A stretch of DNA of 38,183 nucleotides from Cyanobacteriota bacterium (GTDB lineage: Bacteria; Cyanobacteriota; Cyanobacteriia; Pseudanabaenales; Pseudanabaenaceae). The stretch spans positions 1 through 38,183 of the forward strand of contig JANXUJ010000235.1 in assembly GCA_025356295.1 (NCBI GenBank), given 5' to 3'. Below are positions 7,678-15,001 of this stretch, one piece after another. Positions within the stretch are counted from its first letter, which is position 1. Each line of letters opens with the position of its first letter. The notes below the pieces were generated by a model. That model was not told where the DNA came from. It was given only the letters and a program-made list of their open reading frames with translations, and made no database searches. A program made the translations under genes and the position numbers.

Positions 7678-8520
7678 ATGGCAGCAAGTATTGGCAATCG
7701 TAACAGCAACATCTCTAAATCTTTGAATAGATTTTGGCAAAAAAATGCTCAGAACTGGGCGCTTCCAATTATGGGGCTTTTAGGATTTTTGATTATATGG
7801 CAAATTTTTTCAAGTATTGGCTTAGTTAAATTACCTAGTCCAGTCAATATTCTATCCGAGAAATCTACTCGCAATTTGTTGCTCTATCCCTTCTTTGATC
7901 GTGGTGGCACTGACAAAGGGTTGTTCTGGCAGACTTTAGCTAGCTTTGAGCGCGTTGCTAAGGGCTATTCACTTGCTGCAGTTGTGGGTATTGGGTTGGG
8001 GATTTTGGTGGGGACAACTCCAGTAATTGACAAAGCTCTCGATCCTCTGTTTCAGTTTTTGCGTACTGTTCCACCTTTGGCATGGGTTCCGATCGCTTTA
8101 GCGGCTCTTCGTCAAAATGAACCAGCCGCATTGTTTGTTATTTTTATTACTTCTATATGGCCAATTTTGCTGAATACGGCTGTAGGTGTAAAACAAATTC
8201 CTCAAGACTATCGCAACGTTTCGCGAGTACTTCAACTCTCTAAGCAAAAGTATTTCTTTAAGATTTTGATCCCTTCGGCACTTCCTTATATCTTTACTGG
8301 TTTACGCATTTCGATTGGTTTAGCTTGGCTGGCAATTATTGCCGCCGAAATTATCATGTCAGGCATTGTCGGTATCGGTTTCTTTATTTGGAATTCTTAT
8401 ACCAATGACAAAGTAGGCGAGGTTATTATTGCTCTATTTTATATTGGGGCTGTCGGCTTGATACTCGACCGCGCGATCGGATGGATTCAGACATTGATTG
8501 TGCCTGAAGAACAGAAATAG
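7678..8520 (+). CDS. cmpB: ABC transporter permease CmpB (NrtB family)
   Basis: This is the inner-membrane permease of the anion importer and is expected to form a dimer serving CmpA, CmpC and CmpD. The 280-residue product has about six membrane segments (for example ALPIMGLLGFLIIWQIF, LAAVVGIGLGILVG and AWLAIIAAEIIMSG). It carries the EAA-type coupling loop (NVSRVLQLSKQKYFFKILIPSALPYIFTGLRIS) that contacts the ATPases. ATG 7678, preceded by an AGGA element, is preferred over an in-frame GTG at 7603. The longer form would start within the preceding hairpin and add residues not typical of NrtB/CmpB. Gene order and family membership support the same substrate as CmpA. Confidence 0.88.
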   Translation: MAASIGNRNSNISKSLNRFWQKNAQNWALPIMGLLGFLIIWQIFSSIGLVKLPSPVNILSEKSTRNLLLYPFFDRGGTDKGLFWQTLASFERVAKGYSLAAVVGIGLGILVGTTPVIDKALDPLFQFLRTVPPLAWVPIALAALRQNEPAALFVIFITSIWPILLNTAVGVKQIPQDYRNVSRVLQLSKQKYFFKILIPSALPYIFTGLRISIGLAWLAIIAAEIIMSGIVGIGFFIWNSYTNDKVGEVIIALFYIGAVGLILDRAIGWIQTLIVPEEQK

Positions 8521-8535
8521 ATATCACAAAAAAAT

Positions 8536-8572
8536 ATGAGAGTGAAAAGCGTCATGCGCTTTTTACTCTCAT
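8536..8572 (+). terminator. intra-operon hairpin between cmpB and cmpC
   Basis: ATGAGAGTGAAAAGCG pairs with CGCTTTTTACTCTCAT (16 bp, one G-T wobble) around a 5-nt loop, ending in an AT-rich tail rather than a pure T-tract. It is terminator-like but lies inside the operon, so partial read-through or mRNA processing is likely. Confidence 0.65.
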
Positions 8573-8603
8573 TTATAAAAATTTATTAGCAGGAGATTTT
8601 AAA

Positions 8604-10601
8604 ATGAATAATTTTGTATCAATTGACCAAGTAGAGAGAACTTTTCCTTTAGGTGGTGGAAAAGAATATATCGCCCTTAAAGGAATTGATCTGCAAATCA
8701 AAAAAGGTGAATTTATTTCTCTAATTGGTCACTCGGGCTGTGGAAAGTCAACGTTGTTAAATATGATCGCAGGTTTAGACTTGCCGACAGGCGGTATCGT
8801 CATGCTGGAAGATGAGCGAGTATCTCGCCCTGGTCCCGATCGCATGGTCGTATTTCAAAACTATTCGCTCCTGCCCTGGTTATCGGTACGCGAAAATGTC
8901 TCTTTGGCTGTAGATGAAGTTTTATCTCATTTGTCCAAAGATGAGCGTAAAAGCTTGATCGAGCATTATGTGCATATGGTGGGGCTAGATCATGCGATCG
9001 ATAAACCACCCACGCAGTTATCAGGTGGGATGCGCCAACGGGTGGCGATCGCTCGCGCTCTGGCAGTGCGTCCCAAACTTTTGTTGCTAGACGAGCCTTT
9101 TGGAGCTTTAGATGCGCTCACACGGGGCAATTTGCAAGAGAAATTAATGCAGATTTGTAACGAAGATCAAATTACAGCGGTGATGGTCACCCATGATGTC
9201 GATGAGGCTGTGTTGTTAAGCGATCGCATCATCATGCTCACAAATGGACCTGCCTCTAAAATCGGTGGCATTTTGGAAGTTGATATTCCCCGTCCGCGTC
9301 AACGCATGGAAGCGGTCAAGCATCCTAGCTATTACAGCTTACGCAGTGAAATTATTTATTTCTTAAATCAGCAGAAGCGCGTTAAAAAACTCAATGCGCG
9401 AACCATTGCCACGGTTTCGCGACATGGATTGGAAAAGGTCAATCTGGAAATCGGTTTTGTGCCGCTAACTGCTTGTGCGCCGATCGCGATCGCTAAAGAG
9501 AAAGGCTTCTTTCAAAAACACGGATTGGATGAAGTCTCTCTAGTACGCGAAACGAGTTGGCGCGGCATTGTTGATGGTGTTTCGGGTGGTTATCTAGATG
9601 CCGCACAAATGCCTTCAGGTTTACCTCTGTGGATGACCCTCGGCGGCGGCGGTAATTGCAAACCAATCGTAACCGCCCTAACTATGACCCGTAATGGTAA
9701 TGCGATTAGCCTCGACAAGCGTTTTTATGATCGCGGTATTCATACCCTTCCTGATTTTAAGGAAATGCTCAAAAATACCCGCGATCGCACTCACCGCATG
9801 GGTGTAGTTCATCCCTCTTCGATGCATAATCTTTTATTGCGTTATTGGTTGGCAGCAGGCGGTATTGATCCTGATCATGATGTGGAACTCAAAACAATTC
9901 CACCCGCACAAATGGTGGTTGACCTTAAGGCGGGAAGCATTGATGGTTTCTGTGTTGGCGAACCGTGGAACTTCCGCGCTGCGATGGAAAACATCGGCTT
10001 TACAGTAGCGACTGATTTAGAAATTTGGAAGGGTCATCCGGGAAAAGTTCTAGGCGTGCGCGAAGACTGGGCAAATGCTTATCCAAACACGCATATTGCT
10101 CTCGTCAAAGCCCTGCTAGAAGCTTGTATGTACTGCGCTGATCCAAATAATGCGGAAGAGATTCGCCAAATTCTATCGCGGCGTGAATATGTTAGTACCA
10201 ACATTAACTACATCCATCTGGGAAATCCCAATGATGTAACTTGCGCGATCAATTCTCCAATGCGTGAACCTGCTCACCATCAGTTCTATGGTGCTGGCGT
10301 AAATCGTCCTAGTCGGACGGAACATCTCTGGCATATTGCACAAATGGCGCGTTGGGGCGATGTTCCTTTCCCTCGCAACTGGGTAGAGGTTTTAGAAAAA
10401 ACTTGTCGGGTTGGGGTTTTTAGTACGGCAGCGCGTGAGCTTGGTTTGACCGATCTTACCTACACCCGCAATGCCATTCAACTATTTGATGAGATTCCTT
10501 TCAATGCTGAAGATCCCATTGATTATCTCAATCATTTAGAGATTAAATGCAATATCACGATGGCAGAAATCGCCATGGAATCGATGCGAATGGTTGCTTA
10601 A
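8604..10601 (+). CDS. cmpC: ATPase-binding protein fusion CmpC (NrtC family)
   Basis: This 665-residue fusion is characteristic of cyanobacterial nitrate and bicarbonate importers. Residues about 1-255 are an ABC ATPase with Walker A GHSGCGKST (42-50), signature LSGGMRQRV, and Walker B LLLLDEPFGALD. Residues about 275-655 are a CmpA/NrtA-like binding domain (IGFVPLTACAPIAIAKEKGF, LRYWLAAGGIDPDHDVE, FCVGEPWNFR) with no signal peptide, so it is cytoplasmic. In the known CmpC and NrtC proteins the extra domain is thought to be a regulatory sensor of internal substrate. AGGAGA upstream of the ATG is a good ribosome-binding site. It forms the ATPase pair with CmpD. Confidence 0.88.
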   Translation: MNNFVSIDQVERTFPLGGGKEYIALKGIDLQIKKGEFISLIGHSGCGKSTLLNMIAGLDLPTGGIVMLEDERVSRPGPDRMVVFQNYSLLPWLSVRENVSLAVDEVLSHLSKDERKSLIEHYVHMVGLDHAIDKPPTQLSGGMRQRVAIARALAVRPKLLLLDEPFGALDALTRGNLQEKLMQICNEDQITAVMVTHDVDEAVLLSDRIIMLTNGPASKIGGILEVDIPRPRQRMEAVKHPSYYSLRSEIIYFLNQQKRVKKLNARTIATVSRHGLEKVNLEIGFVPLTACAPIAIAKEKGFFQKHGLDEVSLVRETSWRGIVDGVSGGYLDAAQMPSGLPLWMTLGGGGNCKPIVTALTMTRNGNAISLDKRFYDRGIHTLPDFKEMLKNTRDRTHRMGVVHPSSMHNLLLRYWLAAGGIDPDHDVELKTIPPAQMVVDLKAGSIDGFCVGEPWNFRAAMENIGFTVATDLEIWKGHPGKVLGVREDWANAYPNTHIALVKALLEACMYCADPNNAEEIRQILSRREYVSTNINYIHLGNPNDVTCAINSPMREPAHHQFYGAGVNRPSRTEHLWHIAQMARWGDVPFPRNWVEVLEKTCRVGVFSTAARELGLTDLTYTRNAIQLFDEIPFNAEDPIDYLNHLEIKCNITMAEIAMESMRMVA

Positions 10602-10645
10602 TTTAGCTCTCACGGTGGGCAATAAAGCCTTCGCCATCTATCGCG

Positions 10646-10699
10646 AGTAGCGGCGCTTCGCACCGCTACTTGTCTTCTGGTTTTGTGTCTTAACACAAA
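10646..10699 (+). repeat. two hairpins between cmpC and cmpD
   Basis: AGTAGCGG (10646-10653) pairs with CCGCTACT (10663-10670) around a GCTTCGC-type core. TTTGTGT (10682-10688) pairs with ACACAAA (10693-10699). Both lie in the 141-bp cmpC-cmpD spacer. They may lower downstream expression or mark processing sites. Confidence 0.55.
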
Positions 10700-10712
10700 T
10701 GACGGTAGCTAT

Positions 10713-10734
10713 AAATACAAATAAAATACAAATA
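10713..10734 (+). repeat. 11-bp tandem repeat just before cmpD
   Basis: AAATACAAATA is repeated twice head to tail and followed by more A/T-rich sequence up to the cmpD ATG at 10743. No Shine-Dalgarno sequence is present, so an unstructured A-rich leader may drive initiation. Confidence 0.6.
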
Positions 10735-10742
10735 AAAATAAA

Positions 10743-11579
10743 ATGACACAAACAACTCTTAATCACCAAAGCTCAACCGCTACTTTGCCACCCCAAGAAG
10801 CATTCCTTCGGATTGAGAAAGTCTCTAAAGTCTATCCCACTGCTCAAGGTGAATATGTCGTTCTTAAAGATGTGAACCTGCATATTCAAGAAGGCGAATT
10901 TATTTGCCTGATTGGTCACTCTGGCTGTGGTAAATCCACACTCCTAAATATGGTGGGCGGATTCTCAAAACCATCTGTTGGTGAAGTTATAGTTAACGGT
11001 AAGCTGATTACCAAGCCAGGACCAGAGCGAATGGTGGTATTTCAAGGCTATGCGCTATTACCTTGGTTGACAGTTTATGAAAACGTACATCTTGCTGTTG
11101 ATTCAGTTTATCCAAACTTGTCGAAAGGTGAGAAAAATGATATTGTGCGTCATCATCTCGCTATGGTCGGTTTGAGCGAAGCTGCTGACAAAAAACCAAC
11201 CCAGATATCAGGTGGAATGAAACAACGGGTATCGATCGCTAGAGCTTTATCTATTCGTCCTGAAGTTCTAATTCTTGACGAGCCATTTGGTGCCTTAGAT
11301 GCGATTACTAAAGAAGAACTTCAAGAAGAACTCTTGCAAATTTGGACAGAACATCGCTGCACAGTGCTGATGATTACCCACGATATCGATGAGGCATTAT
11401 TTCTAGCCGATCGCCTTGTGATGATGACCAATGGTCCTGCTGCTAATATTGGTGAAATCATGAAGATACCATTCCCCCGTCCCCGCGATCGCGCTCAAAT
11501 CATGGAAGACCCTCTCTATTATGATCTCCGAAATACTGCCCTAGACTTTCTGTATAACCGCTTTGCCCATGACGAATAA
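10743..11579 (+). CDS. cmpD: ABC transporter ATPase CmpD (NrtD family)
   Basis: This 278-residue ATPase is the partner of CmpC and powers import. Walker A is GHSGCGKST (58-66), the Q-loop region is VVFQGYALLPWLTVYENV, the signature is ISGGMKQRVSIARAL, Walker B is VLILDEPFGALD, and the H-loop is MITHDIDEAL. Unlike CmpC it has no C-terminal binding-like domain. It ends the operon and is followed by a terminator shared with the convergent gene. NrtD is the alternative if the operon carries nitrate. Confidence 0.88.
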   Translation: MTQTTLNHQSSTATLPPQEAFLRIEKVSKVYPTAQGEYVVLKDVNLHIQEGEFICLIGHSGCGKSTLLNMVGGFSKPSVGEVIVNGKLITKPGPERMVVFQGYALLPWLTVYENVHLAVDSVYPNLSKGEKNDIVRHHLAMVGLSEAADKKPTQISGGMKQRVSIARALSIRPEVLILDEPFGALDAITKEELQEELLQIWTEHRCTVLMITHDIDEALFLADRLVMMTNGPAANIGEIMKIPFPRPRDRAQIMEDPLYYDLRNTALDFLYNRFAHDE

Positions 11580-11588
11580 TCGCAAATC

Positions 11589-11631
11589 CCAAAAGGCTCA
11601 GGCTAAATAAAATATCGCCTTTGCCTTTTGG
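11589..11631. terminator. bidirectional terminator, cmpD / GST-like gene
   Basis: CCAAAAGGC (11589-11597) pairs with GCCTTTTGG (11623-11631), with an inner AGGC/GCCT stem (11600-11603/11617-11620) around an AT-rich loop. It lies between convergent genes. Confidence 0.65.
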
Positions 11632-11644
11632 CTTCTAATAGATT

Positions 11645-12847
11645 TTAATCTTTAAAATTAGTTGGGTCTTGATCACGGCGATCGCGTGTGGGTAGTGGTG
11701 GACTTTGGCGATCGCCGACTAAAGCGGCAGTTTTCTCCAGAGATTCTCTCAGCCGTTTTGCGGCATAAATCGACATATCGCGAGGAACACTAACGCGATC
11801 GCGCAAATATCGCAGTGCTAAATCAGATTCAGGCGGCGGCGTACAGACTTGATCGGTCATCATCCTTGTCAAAGCACAACGCAGAGCTTGATCAAATAAG
11901 CGATCGTCCGCAGGATTAACTCGAATAATATTATGACGATGCTTAATCACGCGTTGGAGAGCTTCCTCGCGTGAGTTTGTCGGCTCAGGATAAGTCACGT
12001 CAGGCAGTCCAAACCAATCGCCATGATCCACTTTTGCCTTATTAATTAGCATTTGTGGTTCTCCATTTTCCCAACATCCCCCCATTTGCGGTGGCAGATC
12101 ATGGGCATGGGTATGAAAATCGCTCTGAGTACCGCGATAGGTAAGTCGGCTTTCCATCGCATCAAACCAGTCAGACATGCGTGGATTCTCTTCTCGCAGC
12201 GAGTAGCCTTTATAATAATAAAGACTGGCATTCATCCGTTCCACATAAGGTGTGAAGATCACATCCGCAGTACCAAACCACTCTAAAAAGTAAGCACTCG
12301 AAGTACTTCCTAATACCTCTTCCACCTTTGCCATCACTTCTATAAACTGTTCACGATGACTCTGTTCTTGTCGTGCTGAACTCGCAGGACGACAGAGCCA
12401 TTCACACCAAGCTCTAAACAAGGTTCGTTCTAATCGCCTTACAGGGATGACTTGCGGATCACTCATACTGAGACCGAGAGCGCCAAACACTTTTTCTAGG
12501 GCGATCAAGATATCATCGCTTTCAGTGATGATGCGTCCATCTAGAGCGATCGCAGGCAGCATTCCCGATGGCACTTTCCGTCTATACCACATCTCTTTTT
12601 CGCCATAACAAAACATGGTTACTTTCTCGATACGATAAGGAATCTGCTTCTCTTCTAACCATAGCCAGATTTTCTGACAATATGGACACCATGCATGGTT
12701 ATCACGATATAGAGTCACTCGCACATCGGCTTCAGTATGTCCAAACAAGCGCAAACGAGCTTGGGCATTAGTGGAGCCATTGACAGTATCTATTTGAAAA
12801 TCGGTGAGAGATTTTAGTTCTGTCCAGCTTAGAGGAGTGATAGTCAT
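11645..12847 (-). CDS. glutathione S-transferase family protein, long form
   Basis: This 400-residue protein has a thioredoxin-fold N-terminal domain (about 42-120) with the redox motif CPYC (Cys54, Cys57) in [16 protein letters not shown]. The cis-Pro/ESDD segment follows ([20 protein letters not shown]). An all-helical GST C-terminal domain covers about 135-240 ([25 protein letters not shown]). The CxxC site resembles glutaredoxin, omega-GST and dehydroascorbate reductase enzymes. A further 150 or so residues (from about 250), with a [13 protein letters not shown] segment and many Arg/Asp residues, extend well beyond ordinary 200-230-residue GSTs and match no domain I recognise. It is likely a cytoplasmic thiol enzyme. 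It heads leftward and lies 53 bp after the methyltransferase gene. Confidence 0.8.
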   Translation of the reverse strand: MTITPLSWTELKSLTDFQIDTVNGSTNAQARLRLFGHTEADVRVTLYRDNHAWCPYCQKIWLWLEEKQIPYRIEKVTMFCYGEKEMWYRRKVPSGMLPAIALDGRIITESDDILIALEKVFGALGLSMSDPQVIPVRRLERTLFRAWCEWLCRPASSARQEQSHREQFIEVMAKVEEVLGSTSSAYFLEWFGTADVIFTPYVERMNASLYYYKGYSLREENPRMSDWFDAMESRLTYRGTQSDFHTHAHDLPPQMGGCWENGEPQMLINKAKVDHGDWFGLPDVTYPEPTNSREEALQRVIKHRHNIIRVNPADDRLFDQALRCALTRMMTDQVCTPPPESDLALRYLRDRVSVPRDMSIYAAKRLRESLEKTAALVGDRQSPPLPTRDRRDQDPTNFKD

Positions 12848-12859
12848 AGGAAGGGATAT

Positions 12860-12885
12860 GATATTAGATGTGGGATATTAGATGT
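12860..12885. repeat. short direct repeat between two minus-strand genes
   Basis: GATATTAGATGT occurs at 12860-12871 and again at 12874-12885, two bases apart, in the 53-bp spacer just upstream of the GST-like start. It may be replication slippage or a small operator. Confidence 0.5.
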
Positions 12886-12900
12886 AATATTTGGATTGAA

Positions 12901-13656
12901 TTACAATTTGCGATAGCATCTGGCTGTAATCAAATGAGGTTGAAATACCTCAAGAAAATTAGTTTGTAAGGTATGGAAAAAAGTATCTACTACTTCAGGA
13001 TCATCTAAATGAATTGGATGCTCATGCTCAAAGCCTTTAAAAAAGTACCAATTGACAATAATTTTTCCTTTAGCTGAGAGCATCTTATGGAACTGCATCA
13101 ATTGATAACTAGGATCGGGCAGATGTTCCAGCACATCAAAACATAGCACTGTATCAAAATATCCTGCCCATAATTCTTCTAATGTGATCTCGGAACGAAA
13201 TAATATTTTGTGGCTCAACCCTAACTGATTCGCTCGGTATTCGACAAAACCGCGATTGATCGGATTAATATCGCAATAGACTACCTGCTCAACATTTGGA
13301 CACATCGCTGCCCCGATCGCATGAGTACCGATACCGCCGCCAAAATCAAGCACCCGCCCTCTAGCTTGATCAGCAATTAGCTTCAGAGTGCCACCAATAT
13401 AGTCTTGACTCTCTAGATGCCAAGTCCCCAGCTTAAACAAATACATCTCGCCGACTTTGTCTTTATAAAAAGCCGTTGCCTCTTCCCAGTCAAAGTCGGT
13501 ATTGCCTAAATTCGCGAGGTCATCGCGACAGTTTTGGAGCTTTTCGGCGATCGCTGAGGCATCTAGTTTCAGAAATTCTTGGAGATGCTGTTTCAATCTA
13601 AAGCCGTCTTGCCAATACCCTTCTAAGAAAGTTGGCGTAGGAGATATAGTCACCAT
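12901..13656 (-). CDS. class I SAM-dependent methyltransferase
   Basis: This 251-residue protein has a Rossmann-type methyltransferase core. Motif I is RVLDFGGGIGTHAIGA, the acidic SAM-ribose residue is in VVYCDINPINRGF, and motif IV/post is DTVLCFDVLEHLPDPSYQL. The C-terminal half continues with the strand KGKIIVNWYFF and a His-rich segment FEHEHPIHLDD. An N-terminal helical cap of about 75 residues (WQDGFRLKQHLQEFLKL) may set substrate choice. Substrate is unknown. The neighbours (DevA-type ATPase upstream, GST-like protein downstream) do not fix a pathway. A co-transcribed unit with the GST gene is plausible because the gap is 53 bp. Confidence 0.82.
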   Translation of the reverse strand: MVTISPTPTFLEGYWQDGFRLKQHLQEFLKLDASAIAEKLQNCRDDLANLGNTDFDWEEATAFYKDKVGEMYLFKLGTWHLESQDYIGGTLKLIADQARGRVLDFGGGIGTHAIGAAMCPNVEQVVYCDINPINRGFVEYRANQLGLSHKILFRSEITLEELWAGYFDTVLCFDVLEHLPDPSYQLMQFHKMLSAKGKIIVNWYFFKGFEHEHPIHLDDPEVVDTFFHTLQTNFLEVFQPHLITARCYRKL

Positions 13657-13689
13657 ATTTTGAGAAATTTAGCGCTTTGCGCCTTAATT

Positions 13690-13724
13690 AGGTTGAGTGT
13701 CATGCTTTGCGTGACACTCAACTT
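13690..13724 (-). terminator. hairpin after the DevA-type gene
   Basis: AGGTTGAGTGTCA (13690-13702) pairs with TGACACTCAACTT (13712-13724), including one G-T wobble, around a GCTTTGC core. It lies just 3' of the minus-strand ATPase gene. A smaller GCGC-TTT-GCGC hairpin follows at 13671-13681. Confidence 0.75.
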
Positions 13725-13725
13725 A

Positions 13726-14529
13726 TTACAACATAAATGTACGCAAATCTGCTCCATCGCCAGATGCGATCGCCTGATTATCATTCACCACATTGTCGGA
13801 TTCGAGGTTACCATCCACTAAGTTGATGATGCGATCAGCAACATCAAGGATGCGATTGTCATGGGTCACCATCAAAATTGTGATGTTTTCCTCCTTTGCC
13901 ATTTTTTGCATCAGTGTCACCACGTCACGCCCTGACTTTTTGTCTAAGGCTGCCGTTGGCTCGTCAGCCAGAATCAGCTTTGGATGGTTGACTAAGGCTC
14001 GCGCGATCGCCACCCGCTGCTTTTGACCACCCGAAAGCGCATGAGGCTTATAGTCAACCCTCTCACTTAGACCCATCTGTCCCAAAATATCCGCAGCTTG
14101 CCTTGCAGGTGCAATATTGCCATGACGTTGCGGGTAAAGATCGGTTGACATCATCACATTTTGTCTAGCCGTCAACGAATAAAAAAGATTGTGAGCTTGA
14201 AAAATAAAGCCAATACTTTTACGGATTTGCACAAGTTTTTTAGGATTTAGCCCTCTAAGCTCTTGCCCCAAAACTTGCAAACTACCATCTTGGATTGTGC
14301 GTAAAGCCCCAATTAAAGTTAAGAGAGTAGTCTTACCCGAGCCAGATGGTCCCGTGAGAATCACAATCTGTCCTGGGTATATGTCTAAATTAATATCAAA
14401 CAAAACTTGCTTAAATAAATCACCTTCACCATAATGAAAGTCTAAATTACGAATTTGTACCGATGGCTCAACGTTAGAAGACAAAGATATTGGTGCAACA
14501 GCAGTATTGACAGGAGCAGTATTGAGCAT
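13726..14529 (-). CDS. devA: DevA-family ABC exporter ATPase (orphan)
   Basis: This 267-residue ATPase of the DevA/MacB-type family has Walker A GPSGSGKT (60-67), Q-loop GFIFQAHNLFYSLT, signature LSGGQKQRVAIARAL, Walker B LILADEPTAALD and H-loop MVTHDNRIL. In heterocystous cyanobacteria DevBCA exports glycolipids through a TolC-type channel. Related DevBCA exporters occur in non-heterocystous species. Here the membrane-fusion (DevB) and permease (DevC) genes that normally precede devA are missing: 472 bp without a gene lie upstream. The protein must pair with subunits encoded elsewhere or act differently. The first 20 or so residues (TAPVNTAVAPISLSS) are low-complexity. Confidence 0.87.
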   Translation of the reverse strand: MLNTAPVNTAVAPISLSSNVEPSVQIRNLDFHYGEGDLFKQVLFDINLDIYPGQIVILTGPSGSGKTTLLTLIGALRTIQDGSLQVLGQELRGLNPKKLVQIRKSIGFIFQAHNLFYSLTARQNVMMSTDLYPQRHGNIAPARQAADILGQMGLSERVDYKPHALSGGQKQRVAIARALVNHPKLILADEPTAALDKKSGRDVVTLMQKMAKEENITILMVTHDNRILDVADRIINLVDGNLESDNVVNDNQAIASGDGADLRTFML

Positions 14530-14736
14530 AGTCGGACTAACCTATAGACAAAACAAAAGATTTATTCAGATTATTTGTGAAGCTCTCAAACCATATTAAC
14601 CATAACAGAGATGTTCATAGTGACGAAAAGCCTTTGCATGGAATCAATTAGCTAATAATAACGTTGAGGTTTGGACAATCAGATTAACAAAATCCTTCGT
14701 TAATAATTCTCAAGCCATTTTCCAGCCTTTGAATAT

Positions 14737-14847
14737 TCATAAAAATTCTTGTCCGACAGGTTCACTTCCAACAAAATCACTCGCATCATCAGGATATTGA
14801 AAATCTTTAGGAACGCTAGATAATTGTTGATCGCACAATACGCGCAA
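14737..14847 (-). pseudogene. possible 3' remnant of a small hypothetical gene
   Basis: This minus-strand open stretch reads LRVLCDQQLSSVPKDF, then QYPDDASDF and VGSEPVGQEF, and ends TGA. It has protein-like composition but no ATG or ribosome-binding site: the only start is a TTG, and a stop lies just upstream. It looks like the C-terminal end of a decayed gene. Family is not recognised. Confidence 0.3.
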
Positions 14848-14870
14848 AAAATCTTGAGTCTACCTATGCC

Positions 14871-14920
14871 ATTTTTGACAAGATGTGATAGCGTATTGGC
14901 ACTTTCGTGCTGTCAAAAAT
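14871..14920. repeat. 10-bp inverted repeat upstream of smc
   Basis: ATTTTTGACA (14871-14880) is the exact complement of TGTCAAAAAT (14911-14920). A second small stem GCAC-TTTC-GTGC (14899-14910) abuts the 3' arm, so the transcript could form a branched structure. It lies 81 bp before the smc ATG and could be an operator or the end of the decayed gene. Confidence 0.5.
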
Positions 14921-15001
14921 TGACATTCTAGAGAAAGCAAAAAAATGGTACAGCTATTTTTTTGCTAGCATGTCCCCCGATCGCCACTGCGTATATCAAA
15001 T

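Larger units (their letters stand above)
14530..15001. other. gene-poor region upstream of smc
   Basis: These 472 bp lie between the divergently transcribed devA and smc genes. They contain a decayed short reading frame on the minus strand (14737-14847) and a stem-loop (14871-14920). The remaining sequence, 14530-14680, is AT-rich with no support for a gene. Promoters for both flanking genes should lie here, but none is clear enough to call. Confidence 0.5.

Noticed and set aside
4323..11579. Reading the operon as nitrate transport (nrtABCD)
   Set aside because: Not excluded, but Gln197, Glu270, the porin and the missing NtcA site favour the bicarbonate type.
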